64,000 nt of DNA from Alphaproteobacteria bacterium. Its GTDB lineage: Bacteria; Pseudomonadota; Alphaproteobacteria; SMXP01. The stretch lies in assembly GCA_028285305.1 (NCBI GenBank), contig JANQPV010000013.1:62001-126000 (forward strand), in the 5' to 3' direction. The position numbers and the translations under genes are program-made. Positions 15,803-24,652 of this stretch are shown piece by piece; the first letter of the stretch is position 1, and every line of letters starts with the position of its first letter. The notes under the pieces were generated by a model, which did no database searches, was not told where the DNA came from, and was given only the letters and a program-made list of their open reading frames with translations.

Positions 15803-17629
15803 CTAATTTTTTCTAAGCTCTGCAAGAACTTTATCGCTGAGTGCAGCCAAGAACGAGTTCATTTCAACTCGAGCGCTCGCTTCATTGACCCAATTTTTTG
15901 CTGTGTCGGCGGCGGCGCCCGCCAATCCGGACATTTCCCGCACGGCGCCTTGCAAGTTTTGCTCGCCCAGCCGCACTTCGGCTCTCGCCAGAATGGCGCC
16001 GGTGGTTTCACCTTCGACTTCGCCCTTTTCGCGAACAGAGAACATCGACTGAAGGCCGAGACCCAATTGCTGAACAAAAGTCCTCGCCTCCGCGGCCCGC
16101 TCGGCCATCAAGATGTCATGGCTCAGCCGCGAAAAAGCGCCGGCCAGTGCATCCTCGCTTTTCATGCCTGTCTCTGAGAACGCCTGCAGATTCACGGAAG
16201 GCGCGGCCACATCGGTCAGCACTTGGATCGCCTCTAGTTCTGCTGCAAACGGTTTGCCTTCTTGTGCAGCCCGAGCGAGATCTGCAAGGGACAGAGCCAG
16301 CGCAGCTTTTTTGGCGCTGTCCGCGCTTGTATCGGACTCAATGTTGGTTAAACGTTCGTTAATCTCATCAACATCGTCTTGGGGCGCCAGGCCCTCCAAT
16401 ATGTTCATGAGGTCTGCCGGGGGAGCCGTTTGCTCCAGTCCGGCAACCCGAGACGTGACGGCGTCGACTTGTTGCGTGGCCGTCTCAATTCGCCCACTGA
16501 GTTTGGTCTCGAGTGAAGCCACTGTCGACTCCAGCGCTTCGAGTTGTTCTCGAACATCTTTCACGCGGTTTCCAATCCGTGCGATCGACGCGCCCGCGCC
16601 TTCGTCGTTTGGGGCTACTGCTTGTTCGTTCTCTGCGGCGCCCTCATTTGCGGGAGGCGTTGCAAGGCTCGAAACAGCTTGCTCAAGGCCCGAAACGCGC
16701 GCGGCCAAATCGCCCACTTGTGGATCCGGCGCGGGTTCAGCTTGGGCGGCCTCTTCCAGTCGGCTTTCCAAGAGAGCATACTTGCCGAGTGTTTCGGCGA
16801 CTTCCTGCTGGACAATCGCCAAATCGGATTCCAGTGCCGCCAAGCGCTCCGCATCTTCGCGGTTAAGAGGCCGCTCTAAAGTATCGGACGGAAGGGTGCT
16901 GGGCGAGGGTGGGGCTGAAGCAGCGGATTGAAGGTTGAGATATCCCGAACTCTGCAAAAACGTTACGCTCAGCGCTCCCACAATGCCGGCGCCGAGAACC
17001 AATAGCGCCAGACCAAAAACACTCAGCCCGGAGCTCTTTTTGGGTTCGGACGTACCCGTCGTAGACGCGACTGTTTGAGAAGAAGGAACGGATTTTTCCG
17101 AGACGCTAGACTTCTTATCAGCGGTCGGAGTGTCTTTCTTTTCGTCATCGACTTTTTTGGCGGCCACTTTCGCGTCAGATCGTTTTTCTTTGTCGACATT
17201 GCTGCTCGGCTGACCGCCCGACTTTGCGCTTCGTGTAGCGTTCTCCTGAGTTGCCGGGGATTGAGTGGTCGACGAACCCTTCGCCGGCGGAGCTGCAGGC
17301 TGGTTTGCTCCCGTTTTCTTATCTGCAGAAGCGGCCGCCGGTTTGGACGTATCTGTGATTTTGGAGACCGGTTTTGTTTCCGACTTTGAGGTATGTCCCG
17401 ATTTGGAAGGCACGGCAGCCTTTTCGTCTTTCTCGCTCTTGGTTTCCGTGGCAGCCGTTTTCTTGACTTTTGAAGCAGCGCCGTCAGCGCTCTTCTTCTC
17501 CCCCGAAGTGCTCAGCCCGTTTGCAGGTTTGCCGCTCGCGCCTCCTTGCGGTTTTTCGGCCGGTGGCGTGTGTCCTTCCCCTTGACGTTCGGCTTCCGAT
17601 TTCGGCGGATCTTTTTTGTCAGAGCTCAT
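15803..17629 (-). CDS. Mic60/mitofilin-like inner-membrane protein
   Basis: A 608-residue protein. Residues 1-195 are a disordered Lys/Ser/Ala/Pro-rich arm, residues about 198-222 a membrane segment (SVFGLALLVLGAGIVGALSVTF), residues about 255-440 coiled coil, and the last 150 residues a helical mitofilin-type domain. Alphaproteobacterial homologues shape intracytoplasmic membranes and lie beside hem genes, exactly as here. The unusually long cytoplasmic arm is at the upper end for the family. Assignment rests on architecture plus context. Confidence 0.8.
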   Translation of the reverse strand: MSSDKKDPPKSEAERQGEGHTPPAEKPQGGASGKPANGLSTSGEKKSADGAASKVKKTAATETKSEKDEKAAVPSKSGHTSKSETKPVSKITDTSKPAAASADKKTGANQPAAPPAKGSSTTQSPATQENATRSAKSGGQPSSNVDKEKRSDAKVAAKKVDDEKKDTPTADKKSSVSEKSVPSSQTVASTTGTSEPKKSSGLSVFGLALLVLGAGIVGALSVTFLQSSGYLNLQSAASAPPSPSTLPSDTLERPLNREDAERLAALESDLAIVQQEVAETLGKYALLESRLEEAAQAEPAPDPQVGDLAARVSGLEQAVSSLATPPANEGAAENEQAVAPNDEGAGASIARIGNRVKDVREQLEALESTVASLETKLSGRIETATQQVDAVTSRVAGLEQTAPPADLMNILEGLAPQDDVDEINERLTNIESDTSADSAKKAALALSLADLARAAQEGKPFAAELEAIQVLTDVAAPSVNLQAFSETGMKSEDALAGAFSRLSHDILMAERAAEARTFVQQLGLGLQSMFSVREKGEVEGETTGAILARAEVRLGEQNLQGAVREMSGLAGAAADTAKNWVNEASARVEMNSFLAALSDKVLAELRKN

Positions 17630-17667
17630 CGGGACGTCCTTCGTTTGAATGGCTGCGTGTAGGCGCT

Positions 17668-18402
17668 CTATAGCGCATCGCGCAAAAGAGAAAACAGAGC
17701 ATTTTCATTTGGTTCTAACGATATATGGGTGCGTCTAAATGGCAGATTTATGATGGGCTGTCGAACGGCCGGGCTGAGGCAAAAGGCCTCCCTTAACGCT
17801 AATGAACCAGCCAAATCGTGCGCCACGACGACGTCCGCAAACAGGCGGGCGCTGCGCGGCGAGTAGAGCAGCACCGCCTCTTCACGGTCGGGTGTTGCCG
17901 TCAAATAACCAGATAGCGCATTCGCCCCTTCAGTTGAGGGTTCCGCGGAATATGCAACGACTGTTCGCACCGTATACTGCTCAGAGGTCAATGCCTTTGT
18001 GAGCTCGTCTGAGTGAACGCGCCCCGCGACATGTAAGATGGAGCCCGCCTCGGGTTTAATTTCCGCACGTATCAATTTGAGAAGAGAGGCAACATTGCCA
18101 CTGCCAACCCGCACATTGCTGAAGCCCGAACGGGTAAGCGCGCCCGCAGTTGCGGGCCCCACAGCGTAAACAAGGACCTGGCGGTCGGGGCACACGTCTA
18201 ATGAAAGAGCCCGGACAGCATTCGCGCTGGTGCAGATGATAGCTTGAGCGCCCATGATGTGTGCGGGGTCAATCGCAAGAGGCACGACCTCCATCAGCGG
18301 CAGAAGTGTCGGACGAAGTCCAAGCTCGGTGGCGCGCCGAACGGTTCGTTCGCCGTCTGCCTGGGGACGAGTCACCAACACATGCGAAAGTCTATTAGTC
18401 AT
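17668..18402 (-). CDS. hemD: uroporphyrinogen-III synthase
   Basis: A 244-residue protein with the HemD two-lobe pattern: LVTRPQADGERT at the start, ICTSANAVRAL, VYAVGPATAGALTRSGF in the linker region, and LLYSPRSARLF in the second lobe. It catalyses cyclization of hydroxymethylbilane to uroporphyrinogen III, the branch point of haem and B12 synthesis. The family is poorly conserved, and the gene order hemD-Mic60-hemY supports the call. hemC, normally next to it, is not in this stretch; the upstream gene is an unrelated response regulator on the other strand. Confidence 0.9.
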   Translation of the reverse strand: MTNRLSHVLVTRPQADGERTVRRATELGLRPTLLPLMEVVPLAIDPAHIMGAQAIICTSANAVRALSLDVCPDRQVLVYAVGPATAGALTRSGFSNVRVGSGNVASLLKLIRAEIKPEAGSILHVAGRVHSDELTKALTSEQYTVRTVVAYSAEPSTEGANALSGYLTATPDREEAVLLYSPRSARLFADVVVAHDLAGSLALREAFCLSPAVRQPIINLPFRRTHISLEPNENALFSLLRDAL

Positions 18403-18650
18403 AACCTGCCGTTCAGTTTACACCCCTTCTGGAAAGAACAACACCGCAGAGTCAGTTACACTGCACTAGCCCCTTGCCGTCATGATGTACGCGCACTATT
18501 CGGACGTCTCAACTGAGCCGAGTATGCATCAAATTAACACTTTTTCGGCAGTTTTCCGTGGAACAGAGAAGTTTGATTTATCGATCGTTAAAGATCGAGT
18601 TCCGGCGGTCTGTGCCGCGCACAATCAGAACTTAGAGACCGAGTGAGTGA

Positions 18651-19196
18651 ATGGCTAATCTGAGCGACAAAAATGTCATGATCGTGGATGACCATCGTGC
18701 TGTCCGTTACATCGTCCGAACCATCGTCGAATTTTTCAAGTTCAAGGAAATTCGGGAAGTCAATGACGGCACGGAAGCGTTTGAATTGTTCAAACAGAAG
18801 CCTGCCGACCTTCTGATCGTCGACCTCAAAATGCCCGGATTGGGCGGACTGGAATTGATCCGCAGAATCCGTTGGGAATGTAAAGGCCAAGCGCAAAGGG
18901 TGCCGATATTGGTGCTAACCGCGACGTTGACCCATGACAATATCTTTGTGGCAAGAGACAATGGGGCGAACGGGATTGTAGCTAAGCCAATCCGCGCCCG
19001 AGTCCTCTGTGAGCGGATCCAATCGATCCTTATGGACAAGCGGGAGTTCATTGTTTCCGAAAACTATATCGGACCCTGCAGGCGCCTTGGCGGGGACGGA
19101 ATGTATGATGGTCCTGAGCGACGGAAAGCTAGCGAAATTGCCGTGTGCAATGAAACTGTGAGCGATGACGACATAGATGCCATGCTCGCCCAGTAG
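18651..19196 (+). CDS. CheY-like response regulator
   Basis: A 181-residue protein. Residues 7-130 are a receiver domain with the acidic pair in MIVDDHR, phospho-acceptor Asp in LLIVDLKMPG (about residue 58), Thr in VLTAT and Lys in AKPIRA. The tail has no DNA-binding domain but carries the FIVSENYIGPCRRLGG...PERRK motif, seen in a group of alphaproteobacterial single-domain regulators. It probably acts through protein contacts; its histidine kinase is not in the window. Confidence 0.85.
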   Translation: MANLSDKNVMIVDDHRAVRYIVRTIVEFFKFKEIREVNDGTEAFELFKQKPADLLIVDLKMPGLGGLELIRRIRWECKGQAQRVPILVLTATLTHDNIFVARDNGANGIVAKPIRARVLCERIQSILMDKREFIVSENYIGPCRRLGGDGMYDGPERRKASEIAVCNETVSDDDIDAMLAQ

Positions 19197-19280
19197 CGAG
19201 AAACACTCAATCAAACAGGTTTGAACCGGGCATTCGGCTCACCTAAGTCTAAGCTAAGAAGCGTCTTGAGGAGCGAGAGA

Positions 19281-19460
19281 ATGGCCAAAGACGTTGTATT
19301 GCAAGGAACCGAGAAATTCGAGATGGACCTTGAGGACCTCCAAATAGGCCCGGCGGATCTCACGGATGTCACAGGATTGGAACTCAAGCCGGGAGGATTT
19401 TGTGTTAGGGGCCGTATGGATTCCTGCAGGAGAAGCCGTTTCCAAAGAGGGCGGAGCTAG
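19281..19460 (+). CDS. doubtful small frame, possibly a frameshifted gene
   Basis: ATG 19281 follows GAGGAGCGAGAGA and begins a protein-like run (MAKDVVLQGTEKFEMDLEDL...LKPGGFCV). After about codon 43 the composition turns Arg/Ser-rich, while the next phase continues plausibly with LGAVWIPAGEAVSKEGG and ends at about 19532 (SMG stop). This may be a 90-residue gene with a frameshift, or chance. A 122-codon minus-strand frame (19254-19622, TTG start) covers the same bases and is no better supported. The remaining 270 bases to the nitrile hydratase hold only GTACCCCT...AGGGGTAC facing arms. Confidence 0.3.
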   Translation: MAKDVVLQGTEKFEMDLEDLQIGPADLTDVTGLELKPGGFCVRGRMDSCRRSRFQRGRS

Positions 19461-19806
19461 TTCGGCGGCATTCGCGGAGCGATCCTCCACCCCATTTGTC
19501 GTCGACGAAGCGGAAGCGGTCATCAGCATGGGATAGATGTGTGGCTCGGCATCATAAACGACACGCATTGCGTCATCTGACCCGGCCGAAATAGTAGCTA
19601 CGATGGTAAGTAAGCTGAACAAGTGCGAGATTCAGTACCACGGCCGCCACGTCAATGCGTTTGAATGGTACCCCTACATTATCAACGCACCTTACGCGCC
19701 GGCATAAACGAGGGGTACTGGGCAAAGATATTGCGCCATTGACATTTGCCGAGCGCTCATCTGAAATGGCCCATTGTCGGAGCGTTCAGATAGTCGAATA
19801 AGCCCA

Positions 19807-20427
19807 ATGTCCCACGATCATGAACAAGATCCGCCGTCCGAGATGGCGCTGCGGGTAAAGGCCCTTGAGACGCTTTTAACGCAGCGCGGCTACGTTGATC
19901 CATCAGCCGTGGACAAAGTGATCGATCATTACCAGAATGCCGTCGGTCCACGAAACGGCGCCAAAGTTGTTGCAAAAGCCTGGACCGACACCGAATTTAA
20001 GAAGCGTCTTTTGGAAAACGGAACTCAGACGATCGCAGAGTTGGGCTTTATCGGACTCCAGGGTGAGTACATGGTTGCCGTCGAGAACACACCATCCGTT
20101 CACAACTTAGTGGTTTGCACACTGTGTTCCTGTTATCCTTGGTCCGTTCTCGGATTGCCTCCATCCTGGTATAAGTCACACGCCTACCGCAGTCGCGCCG
20201 TAAGGGAGCCGCGCGCCGTGCTAAAGGAGTTTGGCGTAGACTTGGATCAAAGTGTGGAAGTTAATGTGTGGGATAGCACGTCGGAAGTCAGATACCTCGT
20301 CATTCCTCAGCGCCCGGAAGGGTCCAATGGCTTGAGTGAGGCGGAACTGGCAGACCTTGTCACAACGAACTCGATGATTGGTACCCATGTGCTCCCACCA
20401 GTGTCTAAAGTGGGTGAACAGCTGTGA
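19807..20427 (+). CDS. nthA: nitrile hydratase alpha subunit, cobalt type
   Basis: A 206-residue subunit that hydrates nitriles to amides together with the beta subunit. The metal-binding motif CTLCSCYPW is complete; a Thr in CTLC is typical of the cobalt group, whereas the iron group has Ser. The Tyr in CYPW also fits. Further conserved are [14 protein letters not shown] and the [16 protein letters not shown] stretch. ATG 19807 is preferred over TTG 19774. Its stop overlaps the GTG of the beta subunit. Alpha, beta and the accessory gene form one overlapping operon. Confidence 0.93.
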   Translation: MSHDHEQDPPSEMALRVKALETLLTQRGYVDPSAVDKVIDHYQNAVGPRNGAKVVAKAWTDTEFKKRLLENGTQTIAELGFIGLQGEYMVAVENTPSVHNLVVCTLCSCYPWSVLGLPPSWYKSHAYRSRAVREPRAVLKEFGVDLDQSVEVNVWDSTSEVRYLVIPQRPEGSNGLSEAELADLVTTNSMIGTHVLPPVSKVGEQL

Positions 20428-21080
20428 ACGGAATTCACGACATGGGCGGTATGCGCGGGTTTGGCGCCGTCGACCCTTCCGATGACGAACGTTTCCACGC
20501 GGAGTGGGAGAAACGCGTGTTTGCCGTCTGTCTTGTGAACAGCATCCATTTGAGCGGGAATGCGGACACAACCCGATTTCGCCTGGAACAGCTTCCTCCC
20601 ACGGATTATTTAAGGAGCTATTTTGAGCGTTGGTATTTGGCTCAGATCAACGCCTGCCGGGAGGCGAACATTATCAATGAAGAAGAGAAATCAGCTCTAC
20701 TGTCGGGGCAAGTCCCCGCTCAACGAAACGAGGCGGAGTTCGCCCTCACTCCTGAATTCATGGAGAGGCTCGTTTCATCAGGCGTTCCCACAGTCCGCGA
20801 AGAATCCGCGGCGCCCGCATTCGGCGTAGGTGACGAAGTCCGCGCCCGGAATCTGAACCCCGCTACCCACACCAGACTACCTGGCTATGTGAAAGGCAAA
20901 ATTGGGCAAATAACTGCGCTGAGAGGCACCCATGTGTTCCCGGACTCGAATGCCAAAGGAGATGGAGAAGATCCAAAACCTCTTTATGCAGTACGTTTTT
21001 CTTGCCGGGAACTTTGGGGCGACGAGTCCTCGGACAGCGTCATCCTCGACCTATGGGAGCCATATTTGGAGATGCTATGA
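20424..21080 (+). CDS. nthB: nitrile hydratase beta subunit
   Basis: A 218-residue protein starting at GTG with the classic opening [14 protein letters not shown]. The C-terminal part is the SH3-like domain ([29 protein letters not shown] and [16 protein letters not shown]). It forms the heterodimer interface and substrate channel with the alpha subunit. It overlaps the alpha stop by four bases and the accessory gene by four bases, which implies coupled translation in fixed ratio. Confidence 0.93.
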   Translation: MNGIHDMGGMRGFGAVDPSDDERFHAEWEKRVFAVCLVNSIHLSGNADTTRFRLEQLPPTDYLRSYFERWYLAQINACREANIINEEEKSALLSGQVPAQRNEAEFALTPEFMERLVSSGVPTVREESAAPAFGVGDEVRARNLNPATHTRLPGYVKGKIGQITALRGTHVFPDSNAKGDGEDPKPLYAVRFSCRELWGDESSDSVILDLWEPYLEML

Positions 21081-21430
21081 CCGCTGACGAAATCGCATCA
21101 AAGTTTGCGAGTCAGGTGCCCTTGGTTGACGAGGGCGAGCCGGTCTTCAATGAACCGTGGCAGGCTCAGGTCTTTGCCTTGACGATCGGTCTGTACGACG
21201 GGGGACATTTTGGATGGCAGGAATGGTCAGAGGCATTGGGCAAAACGCGGGCGGCCCAAGCGCGAACGGGCGAGGATGACTATTATCTGGCATGGCTGGA
21301 CACCCTGAGCGACCTCGTTGTGGAGAAGGGGCTCGCTGAACCCGAACAGCTTCGTTTCTTGCGAGATCAATGGCGCGAGGCCTACTTAAGGACGCCCCAC
21401 GGTCAGCCAGTTGAACTGGACGAGGCGTAA
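21077..21430 (+). CDS. nitrile hydratase accessory protein
   Basis: A 117-residue protein resembling the N-terminal helical part of the beta subunit (FNEPWQAQVFALTIGLYDGGHFGWQEWSEALG). This matches the cobalt-enzyme activator (P14K-like) that delivers the metal by subunit exchange. ATG 21077 overlaps the beta stop (ATGA). It lacks the SH3-like half, as expected. Its presence supports a working cobalt enzyme. Confidence 0.88.
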   Translation: MTADEIASKFASQVPLVDEGEPVFNEPWQAQVFALTIGLYDGGHFGWQEWSEALGKTRAAQARTGEDDYYLAWLDTLSDLVVEKGLAEPEQLRFLRDQWREAYLRTPHGQPVELDEA

Positions 21431-22084
21431 GTGGCCGACGTGTTCTTTGACTTGGACGGGACCCTCACAGATCCGAAAGAGGGCATCACCGCCTCGATTC
21501 AATATGCGCTTAGGCGCCAAGGTCTGAAAGCACCGAAAAAGAGTGAGCTCGAATGGTGTATCGGCCCGCCCCTCATCGAAAGCCTCAGCACGCTTATCGG
21601 AAACACCGAGGATGCGGAAACGGCGTTAGGTTACTACCGGGAGCGCTTCGCGGAAATTGGTCTCTACGAGAATGAAATATACGATGATATTCCGGAGGTT
21701 CTGACCGATTTGTCTGATGCGGGGCACACTTTATATGTCGCCACAAGCAAACCGAAAGTCTTTGCGGACCGCATCTTGGAGCATTTTGAGCTAGCCGCAT
21801 ACTTTCGGATGATCTTCGGCTCCGAATTGGATGGAAGCCGGGTTGTCAAGAAAGATCTTCTGGACTACGGCCTCAGCCAGGCCCGAGTCGACCCGCGTCA
21901 GGCTGTAATGGTTGGTGACCGCGAGCATGATATCCACGGGGCGCGCGCGAATAGCATGCGAACCATTGGGGTGTTATACGGTTACGGATCGAAAAGTGAG
22001 CTAAAGCGCGCAGGAGCAGAGTATACCTGCGAGCATGTTCACAAGATCCCGCACCACATTCGCGAACTGACCAACGATCTCTGA
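21431..22084 (+). CDS. HAD phosphatase, phosphoglycolate-phosphatase-like
   Basis: A 217-residue HAD hydrolase with all four motifs: FFDLDGTLTD (nucleophile Asp), ATSKP (motif II), Lys in RVVKKDLL, and MVGDREHDIHGA (motif IV). The four-helix cap places it in the Gph/PGP subgroup. GTG 21431 follows the accessory gene's stop without a gap. The natural substrate cannot be read. It sits between nitrile hydratase and tsaD, four bases before the latter, so all five may share a transcript. Confidence 0.85.
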   Translation: MADVFFDLDGTLTDPKEGITASIQYALRRQGLKAPKKSELEWCIGPPLIESLSTLIGNTEDAETALGYYRERFAEIGLYENEIYDDIPEVLTDLSDAGHTLYVATSKPKVFADRILEHFELAAYFRMIFGSELDGSRVVKKDLLDYGLSQARVDPRQAVMVGDREHDIHGARANSMRTIGVLYGYGSKSELKRAGAEYTCEHVHKIPHHIRELTNDL

Positions 22085-22088
22085 CAAG

Positions 22089-23168
22089 ATGCACCAGGAA
22101 CAAGCGATCACGATGCTCGGCATAGAGAGCAGCTGCGACGAAACAGCTGCCGCAATCGTCCGCGCCGACTCAGATTTGTCCAATCCCCGGATTGTTTCAC
22201 AAGCGATCCTGTCTCAACTCGAAGATCACCGCCCCTATGGAGGTGTGGTGCCGGAGATTGCGGCCCGAGCGCATCTGCTTCATATGGATGCGCTGGTTGA
22301 GCGAGTCATGACCGAAGCGTCGATCGACTATGCGGAATTGACGGCCGTAGCGGCAACGTCGGGGCCCGGCTTAATTGGTGGCGTCATCATCGGCATGATG
22401 ACCGGAAAGGCCGTCGCCCTTACTCACAACATACCATATATCGGCGTCAATCATTTGGAGGGCCATGCGCTGTCCGTGCGCCTCGTCGCAAGTGTTCCGT
22501 TTCCCTATCTGCTTTTGTTGATATCAGGCGGCCACTGCCAGCTGCTCATCGTACAGGATGTCAATCGGTACCGGTTGTTGGGAACGACACGGGACGATGC
22601 CGTGGGGGAGGCGTTTGACAAAACCGCAAAGCTGCTGGATTTGGGATATCCCGGGGGCCCCGCGATCGAGAAAGCCGCGCGCGGGGGCGACCCTGCACGC
22701 TTCGAGTTTCCATTGCCGATGGTGGGAACGGAGGGCTGTGATTTCTCCTTTAGCGGATTAAAGACGGCCGTTCGGCGCGCCTTTGAAAGCGAGAACGCCA
22801 AACAAGAAAACATCAAAGCGGATATTGCCGCATCGTTTCAAAGAACAGTGGGGGAAATCCTGATGGATCGCTCCCTTCAGGCTATGGATATGTTCAATAA
22901 AGTGACCGGTGGGTTGAAGAAGGAGCCTGCCTTTGTGGTTGCGGGCGGCGTGGCGGCAAACGGAGAGATTCGCGCAAGGCTGACTGGCCTCTGTGCTGCG
23001 AATGGGTTCGCGTTCGTTGCTCCCCCGATGTCCTTGTGTACCGATAACGCCGCAATGATCGCCTGGGCGGGAGTGGAGCGCTTTCGCGCCGGCCTCACGG
23101 ATGACCTATCCATGGCCCCCCGCGCGCGCTGGCCTCTAGATCCCGATAGACTTGGGTTCCAACAATAG
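22089..23168 (+). CDS. tsaD: tRNA N6-threonylcarbamoyladenosine transferase TsaD
   Basis: A 359-residue protein of the Kae1/TsaD family, essential for the t6A37 modification of ANN-decoding tRNAs. Motifs: GIESSCDETAAAIV at the N-terminus, the iron-binding NHLEGHALSVRL, the nucleotide-binding ISGGHCQL and the C-terminal VAGGVAANGEIR and DNAAMIAW. ATG 22089 and ATG 22113 are both possible starts; the family usually begins close to the second. In many Alphaproteobacteria tsaD faces the hem genes and precedes gpsA; here the nitrile hydratase block lies between hemD and tsaD. Confidence 0.95.
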   Translation: MHQEQAITMLGIESSCDETAAAIVRADSDLSNPRIVSQAILSQLEDHRPYGGVVPEIAARAHLLHMDALVERVMTEASIDYAELTAVAATSGPGLIGGVIIGMMTGKAVALTHNIPYIGVNHLEGHALSVRLVASVPFPYLLLLISGGHCQLLIVQDVNRYRLLGTTRDDAVGEAFDKTAKLLDLGYPGGPAIEKAARGGDPARFEFPLPMVGTEGCDFSFSGLKTAVRRAFESENAKQENIKADIAASFQRTVGEILMDRSLQAMDMFNKVTGGLKKEPAFVVAGGVAANGEIRARLTGLCAANGFAFVAPPMSLCTDNAAMIAWAGVERFRAGLTDDLSMAPRARWPLDPDRLGFQQ

Positions 23169-23406
23169 GCCTGTTCTGATCTGACACTGCGAACCGTTGC
23201 ACGCGTCGGGTCGTGTTTGTCCTCTCCCATTCGCTAAGCTTTGAGCCGCCGAATTCCACTCCAAGGCGAAAGTCCCGAATCCTCTGTAGCCCGTGAATTG
23301 AATTTCCTCTGTACCAAAATCGATCCGGTTGTACTGGCAACGATCTTGCACAACCGCAAATCAAATCCGGAACAACGACGACTGAGTTCGATTAGGAGTG
23401 GGGATT

Positions 23407-24204
23407 ATGACAGTAAAGCGTTTGGCGTCAGCGTTGGTTGTAGCATCTGTTGGTGCTCTCGCTGTATCTCCGGCACACGCCACTGCGGGCAAGATTAAAC
23501 TGACTTTGTCCGGTGGATTTAACTTTGCAACAGACGGTGATTTTATTGGCAGCACTGTAGCCACGATCAACGAAAGTGATCGGACCAACCCGCCGCTTGC
23601 ATTTGAAACACGAAACATTGAGATCGAGACCGCACCCGAATGGGGAGACGTATACGGACCGCTGGCGGAAGTCGCGCTCGAGTTCGGCTACGGCATTTCA
23701 GACTCTCTAGAAGCGTTCGGTTCCTTTGGGTATTCGCACGCGTCCGGCCAAACGATCTTTTTGGGAACCACGCAAGTCGATTCCCAGCCAGACACGGAGT
23801 TGGCAACGTTCGGACAGATGTCCAATCACACTTCATTCACGCTCGAAGGCGGCCTGAGATACTATTTTGAAACAGGTATGAAGCTCCGGCCATACGTTGC
23901 AGGACGCGCTGGTGCCGCCTTTGTGGACGATATCAAAGCGACCATCACGGTGCCCGGCGCAGGGTTCGCGATCGAGGATCTTGCCATTTATGACAATTCG
24001 TTGGTCTTTACAGGCGGCTTCGACTTAGGTCTTGCCTATCAGATCGGCGAAAACGTCAGCATGGCCATTGAAACTGGACTTCGCTATTTCTCAAATCTGG
24101 ACAGCGATGATCGCGACACGGAGATCGTAGACTTCACCGGATTGAACGATGACGGACGCTTTGTCGCTTTCCCGGTCCGCGCGAGGCTATCGCGGGAATT
24201 CTAG
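23407..24204 (+). CDS. outer-membrane beta-barrel protein
   Basis: A 265-residue protein with signal peptide (MTVKRLASALVVASVGALAVSPAHA) and alternating hydrophobic strands typical of an 8-10-stranded barrel (LSGGFNFATDGDFIG, LEFGYGISDSLEAFGSFGYSHASG, SFTLEGGLRYYFETG). It ends in Arg-Glu-Phe, a terminal Phe as in BAM substrates. ATG 23407 has AGGAG eight bases upstream. A clear terminator follows, so it is a single-gene unit. Function beyond being a porin-like or OmpA-barrel-like surface protein is unknown. Confidence 0.8.
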   Translation: MTVKRLASALVVASVGALAVSPAHATAGKIKLTLSGGFNFATDGDFIGSTVATINESDRTNPPLAFETRNIEIETAPEWGDVYGPLAEVALEFGYGISDSLEAFGSFGYSHASGQTIFLGTTQVDSQPDTELATFGQMSNHTSFTLEGGLRYYFETGMKLRPYVAGRAGAAFVDDIKATITVPGAGFAIEDLAIYDNSLVFTGGFDLGLAYQIGENVSMAIETGLRYFSNLDSDDRDTEIVDFTGLNDDGRFVAFPVRARLSREF

Positions 24205-24306
24205 AGCGTTTCCAGGTGAAGCGGAATCCGGTTCACCGTCAGGAAACGCGCAAAACAAGGAATCTGGAGCCGTTTTGTGTTTTCGTCAAAACCAAAACGG
24301 CTCTAG
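24203..24306 (+). repeat. intergenic repeat of the Rhizobiales 'AGAGCGTTTCC' type
   Basis: TAGAGCGTTTCCAGGTGAAG and the later stem AGCCGTTTT...AAAACGGCT make up a folded intergenic unit that I recall as frequent in Hyphomicrobiales genomes. A degenerate relative of the first part seems to follow the AraC gene at about 36,243. It starts at the barrel gene's stop codon. Confidence 0.5.
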
Positions 24307-24340
24307 GACGGTCCTCCCAAAGTTAACGACAAGTCATGCA

Positions 24341-24374
24341 AAAGCCCCCAGCAGTGATGTTGGGGGCTTTTTCT
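24341..24374 (+). terminator. intrinsic terminator
   Basis: AAAGCCCCCA and TGGGGGCTTT form a strong stem around GCAGTGATGT, followed by TTTTTCT. It ends the barrel-protein transcript and, being A-rich on the left, may work on both strands. Confidence 0.9.
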
Positions 24375-24424
24375 ATGTTTGATGCTTCGCGCCGTCAGGC
24401 GCTCGGCCGCTGGCGTTAGAAAGA

Positions 24425-24489
24425 AAAGAGCCTCCGGAGCAGCTTGCTCATTGGGGGGTTGGGGGGAGAGGAAAGTCGCCCCGGAGGCT
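24425..24489 (-). terminator. stem-loop closing the small-peptide unit
   Basis: On the minus strand AGCCTCCGG pairs with CCGGAGGCT across a C-rich 43-base loop and is followed by CTTTTCTTTCT. This fits an intrinsic terminator for the two small frames at 24,527-24,781. The loop is unusually long, so it could also be a regulatory fold. Confidence 0.5.
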
Positions 24490-24526
24490 GACAGGCTGCC
24501 TTGTGAGGAAGGAGGCCTTTAAACTA

Positions 24527-24625
24527 TCAGAGAATACCGGCCGCGTTCGGTCCGACCAGGGCGCTCAAGCCCCAGAGACTAACGGCAATCGGCGTTAAAA
24601 ACCCACTTAAGCGGTGGCTAGACAT
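24527..24625 (-). CDS. possible 32-residue hydrophobic peptide
   Basis: A frame too short for normal gene finders. The product (MSSHRLSGFLTPIAVSLWGL...) has one hydrophobic stretch of about 20 residues and ends in a short polar tail. AGGA lies 12 bases before the ATG, a weak site. It follows a better supported 42-residue frame on the same strand and precedes the stem-loop at 24,425-24,489, which makes a small two-gene unit plausible. No family is recognised. Confidence 0.4.
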   Translation of the reverse strand: MSSHRLSGFLTPIAVSLWGLSALVGPNAAGIL

Positions 24626-24652
24626 GGTATGGGGTCCTGTGTCGGGCCTGCA

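Noticed and set aside
19254-19622. 122-codon minus-strand frame with TTG start
   Set aside because: No ribosome binding site and the opposite strand has an equally good candidate; kept only as a doubt under the 19,281 entry.
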